A DNA stretch of 34,345 nt from Candidatus Lachnoclostridium pullistercoris (GTDB lineage Bacteria > Bacillota > Clostridia > Lachnospirales > Lachnospiraceae). Of this stretch, positions 1-5,015 are shown one piece after another. The position numbers and the translations under genes were made by a program. The first letter of the stretch is position 1, and the number at the start of each line of letters is the position of its first letter. Below the pieces are notes generated by a model. That model was not told where the DNA came from, did not search any database, and was given only the letters and a program-made list of their open reading frames with translations. Location: contig DWWL01000023.1 in assembly GCA_019119775.1 (NCBI GenBank), forward strand, positions 1 to 34,345, given 5' to 3'.

Positions 1-103
1 TTTGATTTCTGTCCAAAGACCATACATAGCCGTTAGAGGAGGAAATATCTCTGGAAGTTGGGGCGACTATACGGTGTATCAGCTTCAGAAATCTTCTTCC
101 TAA
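1..103 (+). CDS. 3' end of a tail-fibre-like C-terminal cassette (partial)
   Basis: An open frame enters from the left edge (first full codon at position 2) and stops at TAA 101-103. Its 33 visible codons are identical to the last 33 codons of the cassette on the - strand at 2,049-2,345, and the DNA identity runs on through the recombination site (111 bp in all, 1-111 against 2,041-2,151). It ends with a tryptophan-containing motif, SGSWGDYTVYQL, which resembles the ends of phage tail-fibre tip domains. The upstream fixed part of the gene is outside the window. If this is a true chromosomal copy, it is the cassette on the + strand closest to the expressed gene. If the window starts at a contig end, it may instead be an assembly overlap from the inverted isoform. 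Confidence 0.6.
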   Translation, partial: LISVQRPYIAVRGGNISGSWGDYTVYQLQKSSS

Positions 104-253
104 AATAGTAATATCGAGGCCGGAAAGTTTGTCTGTAACGTAAACTGGAGTCGCCCCATATTATTAAGTGTGGCCACTTCGGGGACTCCCAGGCTTGTGG
201 TCATGATTGATGATGAATGGGTGGGCGATATTAATTTCACCGCTCTTCCATAA
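104..253 (+). CDS. shufflon cassette, + strand arm (49 codons, no own start)
   Basis: This cassette starts at the recombination site (AATAGTAAT, read N-S-N) directly after the stop of the preceding cassette and runs open to TAA 251-253. It has no start codon or ribosome site of its own, so it could only be made when joined to an upstream fixed gene part. The product would begin NSNIEAGKFVCNV and end GDINFTALP, and it looks like a short beta-rich C-terminal tip. Its stop codon is the first triplet of a 16-bp sequence (251-266) found inverted at the end of the opposite arm (1,495-1,510). Its first 16 bp match the start of the cassette at 2,345-2,566. The function as a tail-fibre tip is inferred from context. 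Confidence 0.65.
   Translation, partial: NSNIEAGKFVCNVNWSRPILLSVATSGTPRLVVMIDDEWVGDINFTALP
105..111 (+). repeat. recombination site core ATAGTAA, + orientation
   Basis: This is the only core copy on the + strand. Every other copy is on the - strand, so a crossover between this site and any of the other six would invert the DNA between them, including the recombinase gene. Confidence 0.75.
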
Positions 254-266
254 ATCCCTATATAGC
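251..266 (+). repeat. 16-bp inverted repeat, left copy (arm end)
   Basis: TAAATCCCTATATAGC begins with the stop codon of the + strand cassette. The exact reverse complement lies at 1,495-1,510, where it begins with the stop codon of the last - strand cassette. The pair brackets the recombinase gene and marks where the two arms meet the central segment. Confidence 0.75.
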
Positions 267-270
267 CATG

Positions 271-286
271 AAAATCTTACGATTTT
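271..286. repeat. small perfect hairpin between cassette arm and recombinase
   Basis: AAAATC and GATTTT are separated by 4 nt. It lies between the arm-end repeat and the terminator. No function can be assigned. Confidence 0.35.
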
Positions 287-344
287 AGACTACTCGGCCG
301 TCCTCTCTGTCCCCACCTCGTCTCTCTGCTCATCTCCTCCACGC

Positions 345-377
345 AAAAAAGACCGCCCCGCCGGCCGGTCAAAAAAA
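345..377. terminator. bidirectional terminator at the 3' end of the recombinase gene
   Basis: The hairpin GACCG (351-355) / CGGTC (366-370) is flanked by six A residues on the left and seven on the right, giving a T-run on either transcript. It lies 21 bp past the recombinase stop and would separate recombinase transcription from the + strand cassette arm. Confidence 0.7.
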
Positions 378-397
378 TCATATGGACTGCCTATATG

Positions 398-1423
398 TTA
401 TCCCGCCCGCAGCCTCCGATACGCCTCCCGGACGCTGCTGGTCTTGACTGTAACGTAAATCATCGTGGTTTCTATCTTTGAGTGCCCCATGAGGACCATC
501 AGCTGCTCCACTGGCATCCCGCGGCCGATCATGTCGCACGCAAACGTCCGCCGAAACCGATGCGGATGCACGTTTGATACTGCTGCCTTCCGGCCCAGCT
601 CTTTGAGCAAATATTGCACCCCCGCGATCGTCATGCGCTTAAATGGTGCTTTTGCTGCCACAAATAACGGCCGCCGGCGCAGATCATCCTCTCCTATCCT
701 CTCCCGTCGCTGACGCTCCCGCAGATAGCGTTTGAGATGGAACTTTGCGATATCATCCAGCAGGCATAGCCGCTCTTTCCCGCCTTTACCCTTGATGTAA
801 AACTCCATCCGGTAAAAATCAATGTCCCCAACATCTAACTTGCACAACTCTGACACCCTCAATCCGGTGGCCAGCAAAAACTCTACCAGCGCTCTGTCCC
901 GGCTCCTATCGCAATGCAGACGCAAGGCTTCCAGCTCCTCCTGAGCAAATGGCTTTTTGACCACGCTCTCCACCTTCAGACCACCAATTCTCCGCACCGG
1001 ATTGTCCGGTACGAGTTTCTCCAATGTTAGAAAATCCCAAAACGATGACAGATAATGGATCCGCGTCTGCATAGTGCTCATCTGGATCCCGCGACGCTCC
1101 CGCATTACGGCGTAGTAATACCGCAGGTCCATAGCTGTAATATCTTCTAGGCGCTTGCCGATAAAATCCAACATGGCATAGATCTCCCGACTATACTGCT
1201 GCAACGTGCCGTCTGCCCGGCCGGTAGTCTTTTTGCTGCCCAAAAACATATTAATTTTGGCCACATCGCCGTCCTCCCCGGTCGGCGCCAGTTCGTCGCA
1301 TTCTTCGGTGATTTTCTTGCCATGGAACTGAATGTATAACACATTCTCCAACTTTTCCAGCTGTGCGTCTGTCAGATCCGGCATCATAGCCTGCTTAATG
1401 GACTGTATGATTTCCTCAACCAT
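398..1423 (-). CDS. tyrosine recombinase, proposed shufflon invertase
   Basis: This is a 341-residue tyrosine recombinase of the phage integrase/XerC type. An N-terminal SAM-like core-binding domain lies at about 55-145 and the catalytic domain at about 160-335. The catalytic set is complete: R189 in TGLRVSEL, a lysine in KGKGGKERL (211-219), H288 and R291 in HPHRFRRTF, H314 in MGHSKIETT, and nucleophile Y323. The start ATG at 1,423 has a strong AAGGAGGG site. The gene lies between two head-on arms of ATAGTAA-marked cassettes and is flanked by a 16-bp inverted repeat. This is why it is called an invertase, analogous in role to Rci of plasmid R64, rather than the prophage integrase. It would itself be inverted in each left-right recombination. 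An integrase role is not excluded, but it lies about 6 kb from the attachment site. Confidence 0.85.
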   Translation of the reverse strand: MVEEIIQSIKQAMMPDLTDAQLEKLENVLYIQFHGKKITEECDELAPTGEDGDVAKINMFLGSKKTTGRADGTLQQYSREIYAMLDFIGKRLEDITAMDLRYYYAVMRERRGIQMSTMQTRIHYLSSFWDFLTLEKLVPDNPVRRIGGLKVESVVKKPFAQEELEALRLHCDRSRDRALVEFLLATGLRVSELCKLDVGDIDFYRMEFYIKGKGGKERLCLLDDIAKFHLKRYLRERQRRERIGEDDLRRRPLFVAAKAPFKRMTIAGVQYLLKELGRKAAVSNVHPHRFRRTFACDMIGRGMPVEQLMVLMGHSKIETTMIYVTVKTSSVREAYRRLRAG

Positions 1424-1436
1424 TGTGCTTCCCTCC

Positions 1437-1465
1437 TTTCTACCTTAGGGTACAGGAGGTAGAAA
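1437..1465. promoter_or_regulatory. inverted repeat in the leader of the recombinase gene
   Basis: TTTCTACCT (1437-1445) and AGGTAGAAA (1457-1465) are perfect 9-bp arms with an 11-nt spacer, starting 13 bp upstream of the ATG and overlapping the ribosome-site region. It could be an operator or an mRNA hairpin that limits recombinase translation. This is inferred from position. Confidence 0.45.
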
Positions 1466-1494
1466 AATATAGCAATTATCCACCAAAAATCTCA

Positions 1495-1510
1495 GCTATA
1501 TAGGGATTTA
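1495..1510 (-). repeat. 16-bp inverted repeat, right copy (arm end)
   Basis: This is the exact inverse of 251-266. On the - strand it begins with the TAA stop of the neighbouring cassette. Confidence 0.75.
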
Positions 1511-1774
1511 AATCATGAGCAATACACTTGTCCTTATGTTCACATTATTTATTTCTGTGATTGATCTCAGCCGAAATTTTACCTCATCATCGGTCGAATT
1601 ATCGTAATCATATCCCAATGGGATAAGATAGTTGACATTTGACACGGATATGAATCCGGCCTTCGGTTTTTTAGTGATCCCAAATTCAGACGCGGGAAAA
1701 GAAGCAGAGACCTCTTGGTTTGCTCCAACCGTAACGCTATAAATGATCTTCGTTCCCCATTTGATATTACTATA
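1508..1774 (-). CDS. silent shufflon cassette f (88 codons)
   Basis: On the - strand it runs from the site (read Y-S-N) to TAA 1508-1510, fully open, with no own start codon. The product would begin YSNIKWGTKIIYSV and end INNVNIRTSVLLMI. The coding frame relative to the site matches all other cassettes. The stop of the neighbouring cassette (e) is formed by bases of this site in a different frame. No fixed gene part lies upstream on the - strand, so it is silent in this orientation. I recognise no family. It is interpreted as an alternative tail-fibre tip. Confidence 0.7.
   Translation of the reverse strand, partial: YSNIKWGTKIIYSVTVGANQEVSASFPASEFGITKKPKAGFISVSNVNYLIPLGYDYDNSTDDEVKFRLRSITEINNVNIRTSVLLMI
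1767..1773 (-). repeat. recombination site core ATAGTAA (site f)
   Basis: Core copy at the start of cassette f. The wider match on the - strand is ATATAGTAATATC. The TAG inside it ends cassette e. Confidence 0.7.
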
Positions 1775-2048
1775 TCGCCGTCCAATCCTCCCACGACCCG
1801 CTGACGTACCGGCGTTGACTGATACCGCTGGTGCCGATAGCGATTTGTCGCCCTATGGGATCGCCATTGTTATAATCCAATATACCGACAACGGTGGACC
1901 ATCTCAGGCCGGTAATGTTGCATAGAGTAATATAGGCTGCGGTCATCCAACTGGATAAATCAAGGCTATTGTTAGGGTTATCTACGTCGTGCGGGTCAAG
2001 CCAGTAGAGATTGCTGGCCAGCGCGTCAGACCCTAATAACTTACTATT
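1770..2048 (-). CDS. silent shufflon cassette e (92 codons)
   Basis: It starts at the site, read N-S-K here (AATAGTAAG, the one copy with G in the ninth position), and runs open to TAG 1770-1772, which lies inside the next site. The product contains NLYWLDPHDVDNP and ends RRYVSGSWEDWTAI. The closing W-x-x-W after a G-rich turn is typical of knob-like C-terminal domains in phage tail fibres. There is no start codon of its own. It looks like an alternative receptor-binding tip, by inference from motif and context. Confidence 0.7.
   Translation of the reverse strand, partial: NSKLLGSDALASNLYWLDPHDVDNPNNSLDLSSWMTAAYITLCNITGLRWSTVVGILDYNNGDPIGRQIAIGTSGISQRRYVSGSWEDWTAI
2041..2047 (-). repeat. recombination site core ATAGTAA (site e)
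   Basis: Core copy between cassettes d and e. It is also the inner end of the 111-bp inverted identity with the left edge of the window. Confidence 0.7.
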
Positions 2049-2151
2049 TTAGGAAGAAGATTTCTGAAGCTGATACACCGTATAGTCGCCCCAACTTCCA
2101 GAGATATTTCCTCCTCTAACGGCTATGTATGGTCTTTGGACAGAAATCAAA
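2041..2151 (-). repeat. 111-bp perfect inverted repeat of positions 1-111
   Basis: The - strand of this stretch is identical to the + strand of 1-111. Identity stops exactly at the ninth base of the recombination site and otherwise runs to the window edge. It is either a real second copy of the cassette-d end or the trace of the alternative inverted arrangement captured at an assembly end. Confidence 0.85.
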
Positions 2152-2345
2152 GCCTGGAGAATAGACTCCCCGATGTATCCCTCATACGTTGTGGTCGTAA
2201 TGCAAATGATCCATGAGTTTATCAATTCGGAAGGCAGTTTATCATACAACGCAGAAGACCAACCATTGACCGTCCTGACCGATGTAGTCAGTATATCGTC
2301 TGGATCGTCCGAAACAGCGTTATGGTTTTGAATCATATTACTATT
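2049..2345 (-). CDS. silent shufflon cassette d (98 codons)
   Basis: It runs from the site (N-S-N) to TAA 2049-2051. An ATG follows the site directly (NSN-MIQNHNAVSDD), but no ribosome site precedes it, so independent translation is unlikely. The product has a hydrophobic middle (SWIICITTTTYEGYIG) and ends GNISGSWGDYTVYQLQKSSS, again a W-x-x-Y tail-fibre-like ending. Its last 33 codons are repeated at the left edge of the window on the + strand. It is interpreted as an interchangeable tail-fibre tip. Confidence 0.7.
   Translation of the reverse strand, partial: NSNMIQNHNAVSDDPDDILTTSVRTVNGWSSALYDKLPSELINSWIICITTTTYEGYIGESILQALISVQRPYIAVRGGNISGSWGDYTVYQLQKSSS
2338..2344 (-). repeat. recombination site core ATAGTAA (site d)
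   Basis: Core copy between cassettes c and d. The TAA stop of cassette c overlaps the first base of the nine-base site. Confidence 0.7.
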
Positions 2346-2566
2346 TAAAATGTGACGATGCTTTTACTTTCAGGTTCGCCATTTTGCATTCGGGATGCAG
2401 TAATACCATTTTCGCCTATGACAATTTCATGGTATGTATTCGTATCCAACTGAAGTCGAACATGGAGCAAACTCCCATTTTGTATCAGGGCTACGCGAGG
2501 ATAGTTCCCTACTGGACCGGTTTGAATGTTTCCGTTGTCCGGAAAATGGGACTCGATATTACTATT
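2345..2566 (-). CDS. silent shufflon cassette c (73 codons)
   Basis: It runs open from the site (N-S-N-I-E-S-H-F) to TAA 2345-2347. The product includes YPRVALIQNGSLLHVRLQLD and ends ESKSIVTF. It has the alternating polar/hydrophobic pattern of a beta-rich domain. The first 16 bp, from two bases before the core, are the same as those of the + strand cassette at 104, which could extend the homology available to that site pair. It has no own start signal, and I recognise no family. Confidence 0.7.
   Translation of the reverse strand, partial: NSNIESHFPDNGNIQTGPVGNYPRVALIQNGSLLHVRLQLDTNTYHEIVIGENGITASRMQNGEPESKSIVTF
2559..2565 (-). repeat. recombination site core ATAGTAA (site c)
   Basis: Core copy between cassettes b and c. 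Its flanks AAATAGTAATATCGAG are identical to those of the + strand site at 103-118. Confidence 0.7.
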
Positions 2567-2844
2567 TAAGATACTAGATCTGCTTTGCGCCATCCAGACC
2601 AACCGGCTCCAGGCGTGTATCCGTTATAAAAGTCTGTATAAACTGCAGTAAGGTTGGTCGGTATGATGATAACAAAAATCCATCCAGAGCTTGCGTCTTT
2701 TAAGATGATTGCTACGCCGTATGAACGAGTTGGGTTATTGGCGGTTTGATCATTAACCTTGTATAATCCAGGATTATGGCCTGTATACAGCACATCTTCC
2801 AGGGTAGTTTCTGGGATCAGAAAAATATTTTGCAAATTACTATT
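2566..2844 (-). CDS. silent shufflon cassette b (92 codons)
   Basis: It runs open from the site (N-S-N-L-Q-N-I-F-L) to TAA 2566-2568. The product contains NPTRSYGVAIILKDASSGWI and ends YTPGAGWSGWRKADLVS. The G-W-x-x-W-R ending is the clearest tail-fibre knob-like motif in the array. TTG at the junction could be read as a start, but there is no ribosome site, so read-through from a joined upstream gene is the better model. Confidence 0.72.
   Translation of the reverse strand, partial: NSNLQNIFLIPETTLEDVLYTGHNPGLYKVNDQTANNPTRSYGVAIILKDASSGWIFVIIIPTNLTAVYTDFYNGYTPGAGWSGWRKADLVS
2837..2843 (-). repeat. recombination site core ATAGTAA (site b)
   Basis: Core copy between cassettes a and b, flanked by GCGAA on the coding side. 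Confidence 0.7.
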
Positions 2845-2849
2845 TCGCG

Positions 2850-2984
2850 TTATTCTTTCTCGGCCTTAATGCGAAAGAAATCACCCGTGTCATTCTGGAA
2901 TCTGAAGTATATTCCGCTTTCCTGCATGGAATAGTTTATCCAGTGCACGCTTGGTGATTTCACGGCCAGCGCAGTATTACTATA
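2850..2984 (-). CDS. silent shufflon cassette a (44 codons)
   Basis: This is the outermost and shortest cassette of the right arm. It runs from the site (Y-S-N-T-A-L-A-V) to TAA 2850-2852, 5 nt before the next site. It includes SVHWINYSMQESGIYFRFQN and ends FFRIKAEKE. A longer - strand open frame exists through the site, but it runs antisense to the real + strand gene at 3,013 and is a by-product. It is silent in this orientation, and I recognise no family. Confidence 0.65.
   Translation of the reverse strand, partial: YSNTALAVKSPSVHWINYSMQESGIYFRFQNDTGDFFRIKAEKE
2977..2983 (-). repeat. recombination site core ATAGTAA (site a, right boundary)
   Basis: Outermost right copy. It lies 29 bp before the + strand gene at 3,013, so the largest possible inversion (with the site at 105) would reach to within one ribosome-site distance of that gene without damaging it. 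Confidence 0.7.
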
Positions 2985-3012
2985 AAACAAAGAAAAGAAA
3001 AGGAGAATTATT

Positions 3013-3402
3013 ATGAACAAAGACAAAATGATTTTAAAGGACAACACAACGATCGAACTTGAGGCAGGAGCATACCTGCAGAATATCCAGGTGGTATCGG
3101 CCGATCGGGCCGGCATGGTGGCAACCTGGGAAAAGATGACGGCGGACAACCTGTCCAGTGTCCAGATTCAGACGGGTGACGGCCTGACGGTTGGTACATA
3201 TACAGACCTGGTGCTGGTGTCAGAGACATCCACCGTATCTCCTGACGGATCTGTGCTGACCAGCTATTGCCTCCGGGAAAAAACGGACGAGGAAAAGCGC
3301 CTGGACGCCCTGGAGGAGGGACAGGCGGTGCAGGATGGAGCCATCAGCGATTTGGGTAGCGCTACCAGCTTCCTGGCAGAGCAGATCGGAGGTGAGCAGT
3401 AA
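3013..3402 (+). CDS. phage tail-associated protein, small
   Basis: This 129-residue protein starts at ATG 3013 behind AAGGAGAA. It looks like the small tail-fibre-neighbour proteins found between tail and lysis genes in Firmicute prophages. The N-terminal half is beta-rich (LKDNTTIELEAGAYLQNIQV), followed by TDLVLVSETSTVSPDGS, and the C-terminus is a helical, charged segment (DEEKRLDALEEGQAVQDGAI) that may form a short coiled coil. The stop overlaps the ATG of the next gene (TAATG), so the two are translationally coupled. The exact function is unknown. The call rests on position just downstream of the shufflon and upstream of holin and lysin. Confidence 0.7.
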   Translation: MNKDKMILKDNTTIELEAGAYLQNIQVVSADRAGMVATWEKMTADNLSSVQIQTGDGLTVGTYTDLVLVSETSTVSPDGSVLTSYCLREKTDEEKRLDALEEGQAVQDGAISDLGSATSFLAEQIGGEQ

Positions 3403-3518
3403 TGGGCAGATTTTATGGGCTTAAAATTCAGGCCGGTGACATAGAACTGGAAGACGTACCAAAACTCTGGCGGAATGCTACGGAGACGTGGCTGAAGGAG
3501 AATGAGGAGGAAAATTAA
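3402..3518 (+). CDS. small phage protein between tail and holin genes (38 aa)
   Basis: The ATG at 3402 shares its A with the TAA stop of the gene before it. The product is MGRFYGLKIQAGDIELEDVP followed by KLWRNATETWLKENEEEN. Small acidic proteins of 35-55 residues occur at this place in many Firmicute prophages, as in the XkdX group. This one fits by position and size, but I cannot claim homology. A GAGGAGG sequence inside its last codons serves as ribosome site for the holin gene. Confidence 0.65.
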   Translation: MGRFYGLKIQAGDIELEDVPKLWRNATETWLKENEEEN

Positions 3519-3519
3519 T

Positions 3520-3984
3520 ATGAATTTTGTAGATCGTTATAATGCGGCCGTGGGAGCTGCTGTGGCCGTACTTACAGCCCTGTTTGGGGTTTACTGGTAT
3601 CTGTTTGCAGGATACCTGATTTTAAATGTGCTGGACTGGCTGACCGGTTGGTATAAATCCCGCAAACTGGGAAAGGAATCCAGTGCAGTGGGGTGGCGTG
3701 GAGCAGCAAAAAAGGTAGGCTACTGGGTAATCATCTTGGTAGCTTTTTTGATGCCAACGCTTTTTATCCATTTGGGGCAGGATATGCTGAGAATCAACCT
3801 GGACTTTTTGATGCTTTTTGGATGGTTTACCCTGGCATCTTTATTAGTCAACGAGATCCGGAGTATCCTGGAAAATCTGGTAGAATGCGGTTATAATGTG
3901 CCTGATTTTTTGATCCGGGGTTTGGATGTAACAGAAAAGTTGATCCAGGCCGGAGTAGACGTGGGAGATAAAGAGGATAAGTAG
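3520..3984 (+). CDS. phage holin
   Basis: This 154-residue membrane protein belongs by pattern to the phage holin / toxin-secretion holin family (TcdE-like, holin_4_1 type). Holins form pores that let endolysin reach the wall. There are three or four hydrophobic segments: about 10-38, about 68-90 (VGYWVIILVAFLMPTLFIHL) and about 95-115. A basic loop, GWYKSRKLGKESSAVGWRGA, separates the first two and is typical of the family. The C-terminus is a charged cytoplasmic tail. The start at 3520 is preferred to the in-frame ATG at 3502 because GAGGAGG lies 9 nt upstream. It sits directly before the lysin gene. Confidence 0.85.
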   Translation: MNFVDRYNAAVGAAVAVLTALFGVYWYLFAGYLILNVLDWLTGWYKSRKLGKESSAVGWRGAAKKVGYWVIILVAFLMPTLFIHLGQDMLRINLDFLMLFGWFTLASLLVNEIRSILENLVECGYNVPDFLIRGLDVTEKLIQAGVDVGDKEDK

Positions 3985-4103
3985 GAGGTGATCCACCTAT
4001 CTCCGGGCCGGGCGGTATCCTGGCGGCCGAAAGGTCAGCAGAAAAAATTGTTGCGATGTCGCAACGCTGGCCCTGGGAGGTATCCTGGGGCCTTATTTTG
4101 TTT
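3985..4103 (+). promoter_or_regulatory. intergenic leader with palindrome between holin and lysin
   Basis: This stretch has a perfect hairpin GTTGCGA-TG-TCGCAAC (4050-4065) and the word GGTATCCTGG twice (4016-4025 and 4078-4087). No convincing gene fits. It may fold in the holin-lysin mRNA and influence lysin translation. Confidence 0.4.
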
Positions 4104-4117
4104 GGAGGTAATTGGTT

Positions 4118-4933
4118 ATGGATATTGATAAGCAGTATTTGACAATCAGCAATTACAATCGCCCTGGGACCCGCAGGGACCGTACCATCGCAGTAGCCTG
4201 CCATTACATCGGCAATCCGGGAACATCAGCCCAGGCGAACCGGAATTATTTTGAGAACTTGCGCATCACTCACACCACAAAGGCCAGCTGCCATTACATC
4301 ATCGGACTGGATGGAGAAATCATCCAACTCATTCCAGAGGAGGAGATTAGCTGGTGTACCAATCAGGCAAACAGTTACACGATTTCCATTGAGGCGTGTC
4401 ACCCGGACGCCACAGGCAAATTTACGGACGCTACCTACCAGTCTTACGTGGCGCTGGCGGCAGATATCTGCAAGCGTTGGGAGTTGGATCCGCAAGCCGG
4501 CGGACTGATCCGGCACTATGATGTGACCAGGAAGATCTGTCCGAAATACTGGGTGGATCATCCGGACGCCTGGGAGCAGTTTAAGGCGGATGTGGCAGAG
4601 GTAATGCAGCCGATCAAGTCCGGCTGGTACGAGGAGGATGGCGGCTGGAGATTTTACCTGGGAGACACTGGCCAATGTGTCAGAAATGCCTGGTATCAAG
4701 ACGCTGGTAAGTGGTACTGGTTTAGGGGTGACGGGCTGATGGTGCATGATGTCTGGTACAGCTACCAGGGGGCCTGGTACTACCTGGGACCTGATGGTGC
4801 GATGTGCACTGGCCTCCAGACGGTGGGCGGAAAATGGTACTATCTGGACCAGGAGGGACGCATGGCCACCGCGCCGGTGACGCTCACGCCGGATCAAGAT
4901 GGGGCTCTGCAGTATCCTGGGCTGGCAAAATAA
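4118..4933 (+). CDS. endolysin: N-acetylmuramoyl-L-alanine amidase with choline-binding repeats
   Basis: This is a 271-residue phage lysin. The N-terminal Amidase_2 (T7 lysozyme-like) domain, about 20-150, cuts the bond between muramic acid and L-alanine. The zinc ligands fit H29 (ACHYIGNPG), H133 (IRHYDVTRKICP) and C141, the standard H-H-C set. Residues 168-250 hold cell-wall-binding repeats of the choline-binding type: WYEEDGGWRFY, AWYQDAGKWYWF, VWYSYQGAWYYL and GGKWYYLDQEG. The ATG at 4118 is preferred over the TTG at 4112 because it is 9 nt from GGAGG (4104-4108). There is no signal peptide, so release depends on the upstream holin. A strong hairpin follows. Confidence 0.93.
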   Translation: MDIDKQYLTISNYNRPGTRRDRTIAVACHYIGNPGTSAQANRNYFENLRITHTTKASCHYIIGLDGEIIQLIPEEEISWCTNQANSYTISIEACHPDATGKFTDATYQSYVALAADICKRWELDPQAGGLIRHYDVTRKICPKYWVDHPDAWEQFKADVAEVMQPIKSGWYEEDGGWRFYLGDTGQCVRNAWYQDAGKWYWFRGDGLMVHDVWYSYQGAWYYLGPDGAMCTGLQTVGGKWYYLDQEGRMATAPVTLTPDQDGALQYPGLAK

Positions 4934-4948
4934 GATTCCTGATCATAG

Positions 4949-4997
4949 CCAGGGTGGGATAGGCGGGAGAGCCATCCTTCCGCCTATCCCGCCCTGG
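4949..4997. terminator. long hairpin between convergent lysin and recombinase genes
   Basis: CCAGGG-TGGGATAGGCGG pairs with CCGCCTATCCCG-CCCTGG across a short loop, giving about 18 paired bases. There is no clean T-run. It lies between the lysin stop and the - strand recombinase stop at 5,016, so it probably ends both transcripts. Confidence 0.7.
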
Positions 4998-5015
4998 ACG
5001 ATCTAACCTATAAGG

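Noticed and set aside
133-459. 12-bp word CTGTAACGTAAA at 133-144 and 448-459
   Set aside because: One copy is in a cassette and one in the recombinase coding end. It does not mark any boundary and may be chance.
1922-1932. ATAGAGTAATAT as an eighth recombination site
   Set aside because: It has two extra bases inside the core, lies in the middle of cassette e, and does not start a new open cassette.
2850-3149. A 99-codon - strand frame through the outer recombination site with a hydrophobic stretch
   Set aside because: The first half is antisense to the well-supported + strand gene at 3,013 and has no ribosome site. Only the part after the site (2,850-2,984) is the cassette.
3988-4133. Possible short GTG-started gene between holin and lysin
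   Set aside because: Its GGAGG would overlap the start codon itself, the product is arginine-rich without any recognisable pattern, and it overlaps the lysin start.
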